A stretch of 22,435 bases of DNA from a virus. Below are positions 1 through 5,501 of this stretch, piece after piece. Position 1 is the stretch's first letter. Every line of letters begins with the position of its first letter. The position numbers and the translations under genes are program-made. Under the pieces are notes generated by a model that was given only the letters and a program-made list of their open reading frames with translations, did no database searches and had not been told where the DNA came from. The stretch is from positions 1 through 22,435 of the IMG/VR virus record IMGVR_UViG_3300034073_004904. One strand, 5' to 3'.

Positions 1-266
1 GCGTCAGGACCGACATACACGCTGTCAGCGACCGTCGCCGTGTTCTGGACGAGTCCGCCACCGTTCGGGTGACGATGCCAACCGTCAGGGATGTCAGTCA
101 TCTCCTTCTCAGCTTCCATTAATTGCCCATGACATGTAATGAGATCAAGCCTCAGTGACTTGATTACTGTCTGTAGCCGTTCGATCTCGTCGGCGGCAGC
201 GCACGAACGGCACTGCTCATTTGTACACATGCACTCGTATTTTCTAAGTTGTTCTGTAATATCCAT
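1..266 (-). CDS. Hexapeptide-repeat phage protein, N-terminal part, cut by left edge
   Basis: No stop codon occurs before the window edge; 88 residues are visible. The N-terminus carries a Cys cluster (C12, C14, C19, C22), likely a small metal site. A charged helix follows with DEIERL and LRLDLITCHG, then GWHRHPNGGG and the start of a hexapeptide pattern (TATVADSVYVGPDA). From memory, GWHRHPNGGG followed by A-x-V-type hexads recurs in actinophage proteins of unknown function that probably fold as a left-handed beta helix. The ATG lies 3 nt after the 3' end of tRNA-Lys, so any ribosome-binding site must lie within the tRNA (a GGGGGG run in the acceptor stem). ATG codon 13 is an alternative start. 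Base composition rises sharply in GC after about the first ten codons. The C-terminal part of the same kind of protein enters at the right edge. Confidence 0.75.
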   Translation of the reverse strand, partial: MDITEQLRKYECMCTNEQCRSCAAADEIERLQTVIKSLRLDLITCHGQLMEAEKEMTDIPDGWHRHPNGGGLVQNTATVADSVYVGPD

Positions 267-269
267 AAG

Positions 270-341
270 TACCCCCCGTGGGATTCGAACCCACAACCAA
301 CGGGTTAAAAGCCCGCTGCTCTACCGTTGAGCTAGAGAGGT
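270..341 (-). tRNA. tRNA-Lys (anticodon TTT)
   Basis: A full cloverleaf can be drawn on the minus strand. The acceptor stem is ACCTCTC with GGGGGGT (two G-U pairs), and the D arm is GCTC/GAGC. The anticodon stem is GCGGG/CCCGT with loop CTTTTAA, giving anticodon TTT. The T arm is GTGGG TTCGAAT CCCAC and the discriminator base is A. CCA is not encoded. It reads AAA and AAG, which suits the Lys-rich AT-biased genes around it. It sits between the 129-aa zinc protein gene and the edge-cut hexapeptide gene on the same strand. Confidence 0.95.
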
Positions 342-354
342 GTGGTTTTCTGTA

Positions 355-744
355 TCAGTCTTTTGGTTTCAGGTAAGCTTCAGGGGCGTGATCTGCGTGA
401 TCTTTGCAGGCTACATAAATCCATGTGTCGCCAACAAGCTCTCCCCAATCACCGCAAGTTTCACATATGTGATATGAAGCTGTTTCAGCCAAGGCTACGA
501 GATCATCAAAAATGCTTTTCATTAGATCTGGATTTTTTTCTTTACCTTTTGGGACGTATTCAGCATAAAATCTTAGTCCACCAAATTTTTGCTTTACTTG
601 ATGAACTTTATAATTTGGTGATATATATGAGAGCTTTTCATGCAGAGTGTACACTAGTTCACGCCAACCTTCGCTTACATAAATAGATTTTTCATATCCA
701 AATTTAATTTTATCTATTAGACTACTGTATACTTGATCGCTCAT
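355..744 (-). CDS. Conserved phage protein with split zinc site (QVKxKFGGLRFY family)
   Basis: 129 aa. It contains GWRELVYTLHEKL (26-38), then HQVKQKFGGLRFY (48-60), a helix (about 72-90) and a putative zinc site made of C94-x2-C97 and C113-x2-H116. This arrangement is familiar from many caudovirus hypothetical proteins; the function is unknown. A shortened paralogue lies at 20564-20887 on the same strand and lacks the second half of the zinc site. A 6-bp inverted repeat (CATTCT at 742-747, AGAATG at 753-758) spans the start codon and could be an operator. No clear Shine-Dalgarno sequence is visible. The gene ends 13 nt before tRNA-Lys, so the two are probably co-transcribed. Confidence 0.85.
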   Translation of the reverse strand: MSDQVYSSLIDKIKFGYEKSIYVSEGWRELVYTLHEKLSYISPNYKVHQVKQKFGGLRFYAEYVPKGKEKNPDLMKSIFDDLVALAETASYHICETCGDWGELVGDTWIYVACKDHADHAPEAYLKPKD

Positions 745-759
745 TCTAGAACAGAATGC

Positions 760-1320
760 TTACTTCATTGGATAATCAAAAACCCTGCGGCCGTCCTCAT
801 CAAAAGAATTCATCATGATCCCAATAACGCTGTAGCCAATAATATCAACAAGAGTGTCAATTAAAGATTCATCTTTAACACTATGGATATTCATTGCTGT
901 ATTAAAATTGTTGTTTGAGTTTTTTAACAAATTCTCTAATCTTGAAATTTTGTCATATAGTCTTACTATGATTCCAACTTCACCAAACTTTGAAATATTT
1001 TCAGGCCCATAGTCGCAATGCTTTTTTATTAGAATTGAAGAGATATCTTCTTCTGTAATACTGGAGCCTAAAAGGCGTAAAATGTTATATGAATGACTAG
1101 ACAAGAAGTGCCAGAACTGCTCATTAATTGAGCCATGTGAATTATTAATAAAGCATAACTCTTGTATTGATCCTAAAGTTGTTTCAAATCTTAGTTTCAT
1201 AAAATTTAACAACTGCTCTGGGGAAGAAAGCTGGGATGTCACAAACCTTTCAAACATTGAATCTACAATGTTTTCCACATGATCATCCCAATTCTTACTG
1301 CTGACTACCGAAGTTCTCAT
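760..1320 (-). CDS. DUF1599 / Nmad1-like protein
   Basis: 186 aa. The middle and C-terminal parts match the pattern I know for DUF1599 (nucleotide modification associated domain 1): HCDYGPENI (101-109), KFGEVGIIVRL (111-121), DKISRLENLL (123-132) and DESLIDTLVDIIGYS (150-164). The family is all-alpha, frequent in phages, and resembles MazG-type nucleotide pyrophosphohydrolases. It has been linked by gene context to modified DNA bases. The first 95 residues are not recognised. The start overlaps the preceding gene by 26 nt, but AGGAAGG lies 6-7 nt upstream of the ATG, which supports it. It shares the minus-strand block with thyX, so a role in the nucleotide pool is plausible. The activity itself is inferred. 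Confidence 0.8.
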   Translation of the reverse strand: MRTSVVSSKNWDDHVENIVDSMFERFVTSQLSSPEQLLNFMKLRFETTLGSIQELCFINNSHGSINEQFWHFLSSHSYNILRLLGSSITEEDISSILIKKHCDYGPENISKFGEVGIIVRLYDKISRLENLLKNSNNNFNTAMNIHSVKDESLIDTLVDIIGYSVIGIMMNSFDEDGRRVFDYPMK

Positions 1321-1564
1321 CTACAACCTTCCTAGCTAAGGCACCCATCACATAGGTTTCGACTGCTGATTCTATCAGCGATTTCGATACCCATCTGTCA
1401 ATTTCGCAAAAAACATTTCCATCTTCATCAAGAAGTTCAATTGATCCAAAAATATATCTTTCAATATTTTTTTTAGAGTCTACTTGATACTTAAGTTCTT
1501 TATTTTCTTGTTTAAGATTTTTAATTTCTTTTATCAACAAGCGCTTCTTTTTAAAAAACATCAT
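1295..1564 (-). CDS. Small coiled-coil protein, unknown function
   Basis: 89 aa. The N-terminus is very basic (MMFFKKKRLLIKEIK), followed by a short Lys/Glu-rich coiled coil to about residue 33. The C-terminal half is more globular and contains LLDEDGNVFCEIDRWVSKSL. I do not recognise a family. It starts almost directly after the stop of the HTH protein gene (ATTATGATG; either ATG could be used) and overlaps the DUF1599-like gene by 26 nt. This packing suggests co-translation. Coding is supported by the tight packing and by the SD of the next gene lying inside it. Confidence 0.7.
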   Translation of the reverse strand: MMFFKKKRLLIKEIKNLKQENKELKYQVDSKKNIERYIFGSIELLDEDGNVFCEIDRWVSKSLIESAVETYVMGALARKVVDENFGSQQ

Positions 1565-1567
1565 AAT

Positions 1568-2032
1568 TTAAATTTGACCTTTAGCTTTTAGTCGCTCTTT
1601 TTCTGCATCTATAACTAAATAGATGCCTCGCCTAATCTTTTTAAACCATCCAATGTTAGAGCTAATATAGCTGTAGACGGTAGGAAGGCTGACACCGCAA
1701 TTTTCAGAGATTTGTTTAGCAGTTACTTCATTATCAATATTTTCTTTAATCCATTCATCAATAGGATTTTTTTTCTTTTTTTCTTTAAATCTTTTTACTT
1801 CAATGTCTATTTCAAGCATGTCCATCCAATAGTCAATCTCAGGCATACTTACTGCGTAGAAAGATGAAATTTCTTTTAAAGTTTTTTCATAAAAAAGACC
1901 AGTTACAAGGCTGTACCCAGCTCTTGATTTTTCAGACAATTGATATGGATCAACACCAGTTTTTGACTCTTTTAAAATTTCAAAGTTTATTTTTTTTATT
2001 AGATTTTCTTTTTCTTGAAACGAAATTGTCAT
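1568..2032 (-). CDS. Helix-turn-helix DNA-binding protein, probable phage regulator
   Basis: 154 aa. Residues about 103-125 form a clear helix-turn-helix (TAKQISENCGVSLPTVYSYI). They are followed by a basic wing-like hairpin, FKKIRRGIYLV (130-140). A weaker HTH-like segment is LKEISSFYAVSMPEIDYWM (52-70). A highly basic linker (KEKKKKNP) joins the two. This suggests a two-domain winged-helix transcription factor, perhaps a phage-encoded regulator. The target is unknown. The start at 2032 lies 53 nt inside the upstream ORF. AAGGA about 10 nt before the ATG supports it. Confidence 0.75.
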   Translation of the reverse strand: MTISFQEKENLIKKINFEILKESKTGVDPYQLSEKSRAGYSLVTGLFYEKTLKEISSFYAVSMPEIDYWMDMLEIDIEVKRFKEKKKKNPIDEWIKENIDNEVTAKQISENCGVSLPTVYSYISSNIGWFKKIRRGIYLVIDAEKERLKAKGQI

Positions 2033-2279
2033 TACTGTTTTTTTCCTTAAGAACTATTTTTTCTAGTACACATATTTTTAATATCGCTATACCTGAAGAT
2101 ATAGTTTCTGTTTCATTATCTATGTTAGTGCATATGTAATAGTGGTCTACGTCCTCTTTAAACAAGTAACCGGAAGACTTAATGATTCTAATAGAAGACT
2201 CTTCGCTGACAGCGTACCACTCGTCTGGCAAGGAGTAGTGGTCTTTCCAAGAAATTTCGACAATTGGATACTCACTCAT
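1980..2279 (-). CDS. Hypothetical acidic protein with basic tail
   Basis: 99 aa. The N-terminal 75 residues look like a small globular domain with WKDHYSLPDEWYAVSEES and a beta-rich centre. The last 20 residues are strongly basic (SRKRKSNKKNKL) and are encoded where the gene overlaps the HTH gene in another frame for 53 nt. I do not recognise a family. The start is preceded by a GC-rich hairpin (2287-2343) that would hold the only G-rich, SD-like sequence. An extended -10 promoter lies just upstream of that hairpin. The C-terminus may have been gained by loss of an earlier stop. Confidence 0.65.
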   Translation of the reverse strand: MSEYPIVEISWKDHYSLPDEWYAVSEESSIRIIKSSGYLFKEDVDHYYICTNIDNETETISSGIAILKICVLEKIVLKEKNSNDNFVSRKRKSNKKNKL

Positions 2280-2286
2280 AACAGGC

Positions 2287-2343
2287 GCTGGCCCCCGCTC
2301 ACTATGAATAATCTTTCGAAATATCCACAGCCCGGAGGCCAGC
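2287..2343 (-). promoter_or_regulatory. GC-rich long-loop hairpin in the 5' leader of the 99-aa gene
   Basis: Two 11-nt arms, 2287-2297 (GCTGGCCCCCG) and 2333-2343 (CGGAGGCCAGC), pair with 10 Watson-Crick pairs and one G-U pair if read as minus-strand RNA. They enclose a 35-nt loop with a small TTTCGAAA palindrome. This is a GC island in an AT-rich block. It ends 7 nt before the ATG of the 99-aa gene, so the G run that could act as ribosome-binding site is inside the stem. There is no U tract, so it is not a standard terminator. Confidence 0.5.
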
Positions 2344-2349
2344 TAACCT

Positions 2350-2358
2350 ATTGTATCA
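2350..2358 (-). promoter_or_regulatory. Putative extended -10 promoter TGATACAAT
   Basis: On the minus strand, TGATACAAT overlaps the stop codon of the holin-like gene. It would drive the 2279-to-355 group and start transcription just upstream of the GC-rich hairpin. No good -35 is seen, which is usual for extended -10 promoters. It matches the TGRTAnnAT pattern found at several other sites in this window. Confidence 0.4.
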
Positions 2359-2562
2359 CTTATTATCAAGATGCCATGTTATATGACTATCTATTTTTTC
2401 ATCTAAATCTTTAATATCTTCTTTCAAGTCTTCAAGTTTTTCTGTGACTGTGTTGTGGTCTTTTCTATTTTCTTTTCTTAAAGAGTTAATCAAAGCAACC
2501 ATAACTCCACCAACCGTTGTTATTAGAGCAACAGCTATTGCTGACAGCGCCGCCCCATCCAT
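2356..2562 (-). CDS. Holin-like small membrane protein (TM plus coiled coil)
   Basis: 68 aa. Residues about 5-27 (ALSAIAVALITTVGGVMVALI) form one transmembrane helix. A charged coiled coil follows (about 33-60), and the tail contains SHITWHLDNK. One N-terminal membrane helix plus a coiled coil ending in an H-x3-H type tail resembles actinophage holin-like proteins (DUF2746 type, by memory of pattern only). It probably sits in the cytoplasmic membrane and may help release the endolysin, although the endolysin gene is 13 kb away on the other strand. The start overlaps the upstream stop as TAATG, which implies coupled translation. Confidence 0.7.
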   Translation of the reverse strand: MDGAALSAIAVALITTVGGVMVALINSLRKENRKDHNTVTEKLEDLKEDIKDLDEKIDSHITWHLDNK

Positions 2563-2888
2563 TATTCCGACTCTAGAAAACTAATAATTTCGTCAATTGT
2601 TTTGTTCATTTGCCCATACTCTGAAACATGATCTTGAAGGATTTGAATCAAGTCTGAAATTTTTTCGGTTCTATCGTAGCTATTCATGATTTCTTCGTCA
2701 ATAGAGCTTGCATGTTGTTCTTCATCTATCATGTTGTCTGCTAGCATTTTTTCAAAGTCTTGAATTTTACTTTTATGCCACATGGCTGCAGATGCACTTT
2801 GCTCTGCTATGCTTTTATGCCAGGTCATCATTTTTTTATGCTGTGCTTTAAGCATTTCAATATTTTCATAAGATAGTTTAATATGCAT
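2562..2888 (-). CDS. Helical protein of unknown function
   Basis: 108 aa, predicted almost fully helical and rich in Met, Lys, Glu and His. It has two WHKS repeats (MTWHKSIAEQ and MWHKSKIQDF) about 14 residues apart, then acidic helices ending in DEIISFLESE. I do not recognise a family. The start overlaps the upstream stop (TAATG) and its own stop overlaps the holin-like start, so it is translated as part of the thyX operon. Confidence 0.75.
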   Translation of the reverse strand: MHIKLSYENIEMLKAQHKKMMTWHKSIAEQSASAAMWHKSKIQDFEKMLADNMIDEEQHASSIDEEIMNSYDRTEKISDLIQILQDHVSEYGQMNKTIDEIISFLESE

Positions 2889-3844
2889 TATTTCTCCTTT
2901 TTGCTTTTTCTAGGGTGACCGGATGGCAGTAGATCATTATCTGTAATATAATTTGGATTGGAAGGCCTTCCATTTCTTAATAAGTACAAGTAAGCATTAA
3001 CTCTAGCCATTGCCCACTGATTTCTAGTCATCCCTGGCCTATGAGAAACTGAAAAAGCACCAGCTCCTCTTCTATAGACCGCTTTAAGCGCCGCCATTGT
3101 GGCTCGCTTAGACGCTGTATCGCCATGTTTTTTATTGTGATCTTCCATTTTTGATTTTAAAGAAGACATCACTTCTGAGGAAAAAGAGACGCCACGACCA
3201 GACTGTGCTGAGTTTGCTCTATTTCTAGATGAGCCAGTTCGTCTTTCTGACGGTTTTGCTGGAGTTTTTCTCGGATCTCCTGGGCCTGGTCTTCCATAAG
3301 TAACTTTTTTTATAGATTTTTGCTGGACCAAACCATCCGGTATAACAGCAAGCCTGCAATAGCCGCCAGGTTCTATTTCTCCTTCAATAATTTTGCAAAT
3401 TTTATCTGTTTCATGAAACACACAGTTTTGACATTTAACTCCAATATCGTAGTTGTCATTTTCTGATTGCGGAATATACTCTACCCAAACTCCTTGAGAG
3501 TCTGAGTTAAACTTTCCATACTTCTCTGCAATTGCAATAACTGCATTTGCAAACATTCTTTCTTCTGGATCTAACTGGTCCAACATGTCTATATGCTGAC
3601 CTTCTTCTTGCTCATCATCTGGTGGAGTTAGAAATTCGTGTTCAATTTTTTGATAAAAGTCATTCATCAATTGAATCATTTTTTCTTGGAACCCAGATGC
3701 GTAAGCCGCTCTTTCTTGCGCTCTCGCTTTATTCCTAGCTTCAGTCATTGATGATTCATTGTTTGGTTGATATGTATAGCATTTGCCAGAACCACCAAAC
3801 CTGAAACCTGGCATACCGTTTTCTTCACATCTTTCAATAGGCAT
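2888..3844 (-). CDS. Phage protein with Cys4 cluster and C-terminal YRRGxGAFSxSHRPG domain
   Basis: 318 aa in three parts. The N-terminus (1-50) has PGFRFGGSGKCYTY and a basic helix; such GKCYxY leaders occur in phage head-associated proteins. The middle holds C138-x2-C141-x8-C150-x12-C163 (CQNCVF, CKII, GGYCRLAVIP), which could bind zinc or an iron-sulfur cluster. After a basic, Ser/Pro-rich linker, the C-terminus carries YRRGAGAFSVSHRPG (257-271) and NQWAMARVNAYL (275-286), a motif I know from uncharacterised caudovirus proteins. The role is unknown; a virion or DNA-associated function is only a guess. The start has no SD but has TGATATTAT 6 nt upstream, consistent with a leaderless transcript. 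Confidence 0.8.
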   Translation of the reverse strand: MPIERCEENGMPGFRFGGSGKCYTYQPNNESSMTEARNKARAQERAAYASGFQEKMIQLMNDFYQKIEHEFLTPPDDEQEEGQHIDMLDQLDPEERMFANAVIAIAEKYGKFNSDSQGVWVEYIPQSENDNYDIGVKCQNCVFHETDKICKIIEGEIEPGGYCRLAVIPDGLVQQKSIKKVTYGRPGPGDPRKTPAKPSERRTGSSRNRANSAQSGRGVSFSSEVMSSLKSKMEDHNKKHGDTASKRATMAALKAVYRRGAGAFSVSHRPGMTRNQWAMARVNAYLYLLRNGRPSNPNYITDNDLLPSGHPRKSKKEK

Positions 3845-3850
3845 AAAACA

Positions 3851-3859
3851 ATAATATCA
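3851..3859 (-). promoter_or_regulatory. Extended -10 promoter TGATATTAT, leaderless start
   Basis: On the minus strand, TGATATTAT is followed by six bases (TGTTTT) and then the ATG of the 318-aa gene. Transcription would begin at or next to the start codon. No SD is present in the 17-nt gap to the upstream gene. This would be an internal promoter within the thyX operon. Confidence 0.5.
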
Positions 3860-3861
3860 GA

Positions 3862-4149
3862 TTATTGATAAATAGTATAAAGATCATCCCTACCCCATCT
3901 TTCGACGGGAATTTTTACATCTCCGTAATACCAGTAAGCCTCTTCTGAGGAATAATATATTCTTGCATAAGCTTTCATTGCGCCTTCGTCATAGACTGGG
4001 CAGTTTGGGTTGGGGTCCAGGTATAAGGCCTTAAAATGAAAAAGATCATTTTCATAATGAATTGCATTTACAATTTGTAATTTTGCATTACAGTATGGGC
4101 ATAGCTTTTCTGGATATGGGAAATCTTTTATTAGTCTACCCATTAACAT
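3862..4149 (-). CDS. Small phage zinc-binding protein
   Basis: 95 aa. CPYC at residues 18-21 and a later Cys in NPNCPVYDEGA suggest a partial zinc knuckle. The C-terminal segment KAYARIYYSSEEAYWYYGDV followed by IPVERW is of a kind I have seen in phage hypothetical proteins. No function is known. The start overlaps the upstream stop (TGATG), so translation is coupled to the 89-aa gene. ATG codon 3 is an alternative start. Confidence 0.75.
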   Translation of the reverse strand: MLMGRLIKDFPYPEKLCPYCNAKLQIVNAIHYENDLFHFKALYLDPNPNCPVYDEGAMKAYARIYYSSEEAYWYYGDVKIPVERWGRDDLYTIYQ

Positions 4150-4418
4150 CAGAATTCATCACCATCAATACAATCATCCTCTCCGACACGTTTTGCCAGC
4201 AAAAGCTGTGCAATTAGTTCATCTATCCTAGAATTTGCAAGATCAATGCCCTCCATTAAGCATATAGCTTCAGGCATAGTTATTAAATAATCCTCATAAG
4301 GAGACACCACTGTGAAGGCTGGACTGTACGACCCTTGAAAAGGTACAGCTTTAATTAAAATAGTCAAACTTTCAATATCTTCTAAATCATCGTCACCATC
4401 ATATGGGATAATTCTCAT
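4149..4418 (-). CDS. Small acidic protein, unknown function
   Basis: 89 aa and very acidic at both ends (DGDDDLEDIES near the start, GEDDCIDGDEF at the end). The centre is hydrophobic, with a YEDYLITMPEAICLMEGIDL helix. No domain is recognised. It sits directly after thyX with a TAATG stop-start overlap and overlaps the next gene as TGATG, so it is part of a coupled operon. Confidence 0.7.
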   Translation of the reverse strand: MRIIPYDGDDDLEDIESLTILIKAVPFQGSYSPAFTVVSPYEDYLITMPEAICLMEGIDLANSRIDELIAQLLLAKRVGEDDCIDGDEF

Positions 4419-5110
4419 TACAATGCCATCCTACCATTTTCAACAAAAGAGTCCATACATACAGGAACTATTGTATTTGCAATTCTTTCAATTACTTTTG
4501 CATACTCTCTAATTTCATGCTGAGCATTTGAGTCATTTCTTAATGATAAAAAGTTTAGCAAACTTCTTAGATTAACAGTCCAAATAAACTCTGTATATTG
4601 CCCAACCGGCAGTACTGATCTGGCAATTTCTTTTGCAATTCCTGCTTCAATCATTTCATAGTAAGAAGACTCTGCCTGCCTGTATACAGATTCAAAAGCT
4701 TCACATACAAAATCAAAAACAGCTGGGTCATTAAACTTTTGGAAACTATAATTTCCAGGCTTACCCACCTGCTTTCGAACAGCGTCTTCTGATGGATAGA
4801 AAAAATCAATAGTATCTGGAATGTGGTATCTCATACTCATTTCATTAAATGAAGACCATCTATGCCTAAACCACTCTCTTGCTACAAAAATTGGTGCTTT
4901 AATATGAAACTTAAAAACAACATGTTCAAAAGGTGTAGCGTGCTTGTTCTTTAAAAGAAAATTAATTAAACCAATACCTTTCTCATCCATTGAGTGCTGA
5001 GAAGACGAAAAACTAACTCTAGCTGAGTTGATTACATCTAAATCATCACCCATAGATGAAATAAGACTAACGGAGCCACTATTTAAAACTTTGACATGCA
5101 TTCCTGACAT
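4418..5110 (-). CDS. thyX: Flavin-dependent thymidylate synthase ThyX
   Basis: 230 aa, a normal ThyX length. ThyX makes dTMP from dUMP using methylene-tetrahydrofolate, NAD(P)H and FAD, as a tetramer. The signature RHRx7S is complete: RHRWSSFNEMS at residues 82-92, followed by MRYH. HATPFEH (57-63), upstream of it, and the segment ARSVLPVGQYTEFIWTVNLR towards the C-terminus are also typical. It is first in a minus-strand operon of overlapping genes. The start has no SD; TGTGATAGT lies 8 nt upstream and may give a nearly leaderless mRNA. ATG codon 4 is an alternative start. Together with the reductase on the other strand it would raise dNTP supply during infection. Confidence 0.97.
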   Translation of the reverse strand: MSGMHVKVLNSGSVSLISSMGDDLDVINSARVSFSSSQHSMDEKGIGLINFLLKNKHATPFEHVVFKFHIKAPIFVAREWFRHRWSSFNEMSMRYHIPDTIDFFYPSEDAVRKQVGKPGNYSFQKFNDPAVFDFVCEAFESVYRQAESSYYEMIEAGIAKEIARSVLPVGQYTEFIWTVNLRSLLNFLSLRNDSNAQHEIREYAKVIERIANTIVPVCMDSFVENGRMAL

Positions 5111-5277
5111 ATCTTGAGACTATCACAGGGGTTGAAAAAATTTTTTGATTTTTCAAAAAAATCTCACACCTTTGCGAAAACGGTGGTAAAGTCATCTGTA
5201 CAATACGCGAAGCGCGATCAAGCCGTTACGCGTATAAGCTTTGTTTATTATTGAAATCTTAAGTGGTATTATTAAAT
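5111..5277. promoter_or_regulatory. Divergent intergenic control region with inverted repeats
   Basis: 167 nt between thyX (minus) and the 5278 gene (plus). It holds an A/T palindromic tract near 5131-5160 (TTGAAAAA ... TTTTTCAA, and TTTTTTGA ... TCAAAAAA). It then has a small GC island: CGCGAAGCGCG at about 5206-5216 and an inverted repeat ATACGCG (5203-5209) / CGCGTAT (5229-5235). The right arm is part of the palindrome TACGCGTA. TGTACAAT (5197-5204) could be a plus-strand -10. This looks like an operator or regulatory centre for the two divergent units. An origin role cannot be judged. Confidence 0.5.
5264..5272 (+). promoter_or_regulatory. Extended -10 promoter TGGTATTAT, leaderless start
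   Basis: TGGTATTAT is followed by TAAAT and then ATG at 5278. The expected transcription start falls at or beside the ATG, and no SD is present. The surrounding 24 nt closely resemble the promoter upstream of the reductase (shared core TGGTATTATT). Confidence 0.5.
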
Positions 5278-5496
5278 ATGCAAATAATTGCAATTGTTGA
5301 ATCTGATGACGCAGGATCTGCTGTAGTATTGGATCCTGAATTTATATCAATCATCAAGTATGACAACTTTTATATTGCAGCAACACGATGCCTCCATACT
5401 TTAATGCCTATTACTTGTGAAATTTCTGAAGAAGATGCTTTACGCCTTATTTCTAAAGGTGTAAAGTGCATTGAGCTTGAAAGTTTTACAAAATAA
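5278..5496 (+). CDS. Small hypothetical protein, probably leaderless
   Basis: 72 aa from ATG 5278 (MQIIAIVESDDAGSAVVLDP). The frame is open upstream to a GTG at 5263, but that codon overlaps the promoter motif, so the ATG is preferred. Alternating hydrophobic stretches suggest a small alpha/beta or beta domain with two Cys (TRCLHT, PITCEI) and a third near the end (VKCIEL). I do not recognise a family. It is 5 nt upstream of the glycosyltransferase gene and probably shares its mRNA. Confidence 0.7.
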   Translation: MQIIAIVESDDAGSAVVLDPEFISIIKYDNFYIAATRCLHTLMPITCEISEEDALRLISKGVKCIELESFTK

Positions 5497-5501
5497 AGTC
5501 T

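Noticed and set aside
139-330. Plus-strand ORF ending RGIRTHNQRVKSPLLYR
   Set aside because: It is the antisense translation of tRNA-Lys and of the edge gene, a well-known artefact.
270-341. tRNA-Lys as a prophage attachment site, because GC changes nearby
   Set aside because: No copy of the tRNA 3' part was seen at the other GC boundary and no integrase is present.
342-686. Plus-strand ORF opposite the 129-aa zinc protein gene
   Set aside because: It lies fully antisense to a recognised conserved phage protein and has no SD or partner genes.
5120-5262. Replication origin in the divergent region
   Set aside because: AT tracts and inverted repeats are present, but no iterated repeats or replication gene nearby support it.
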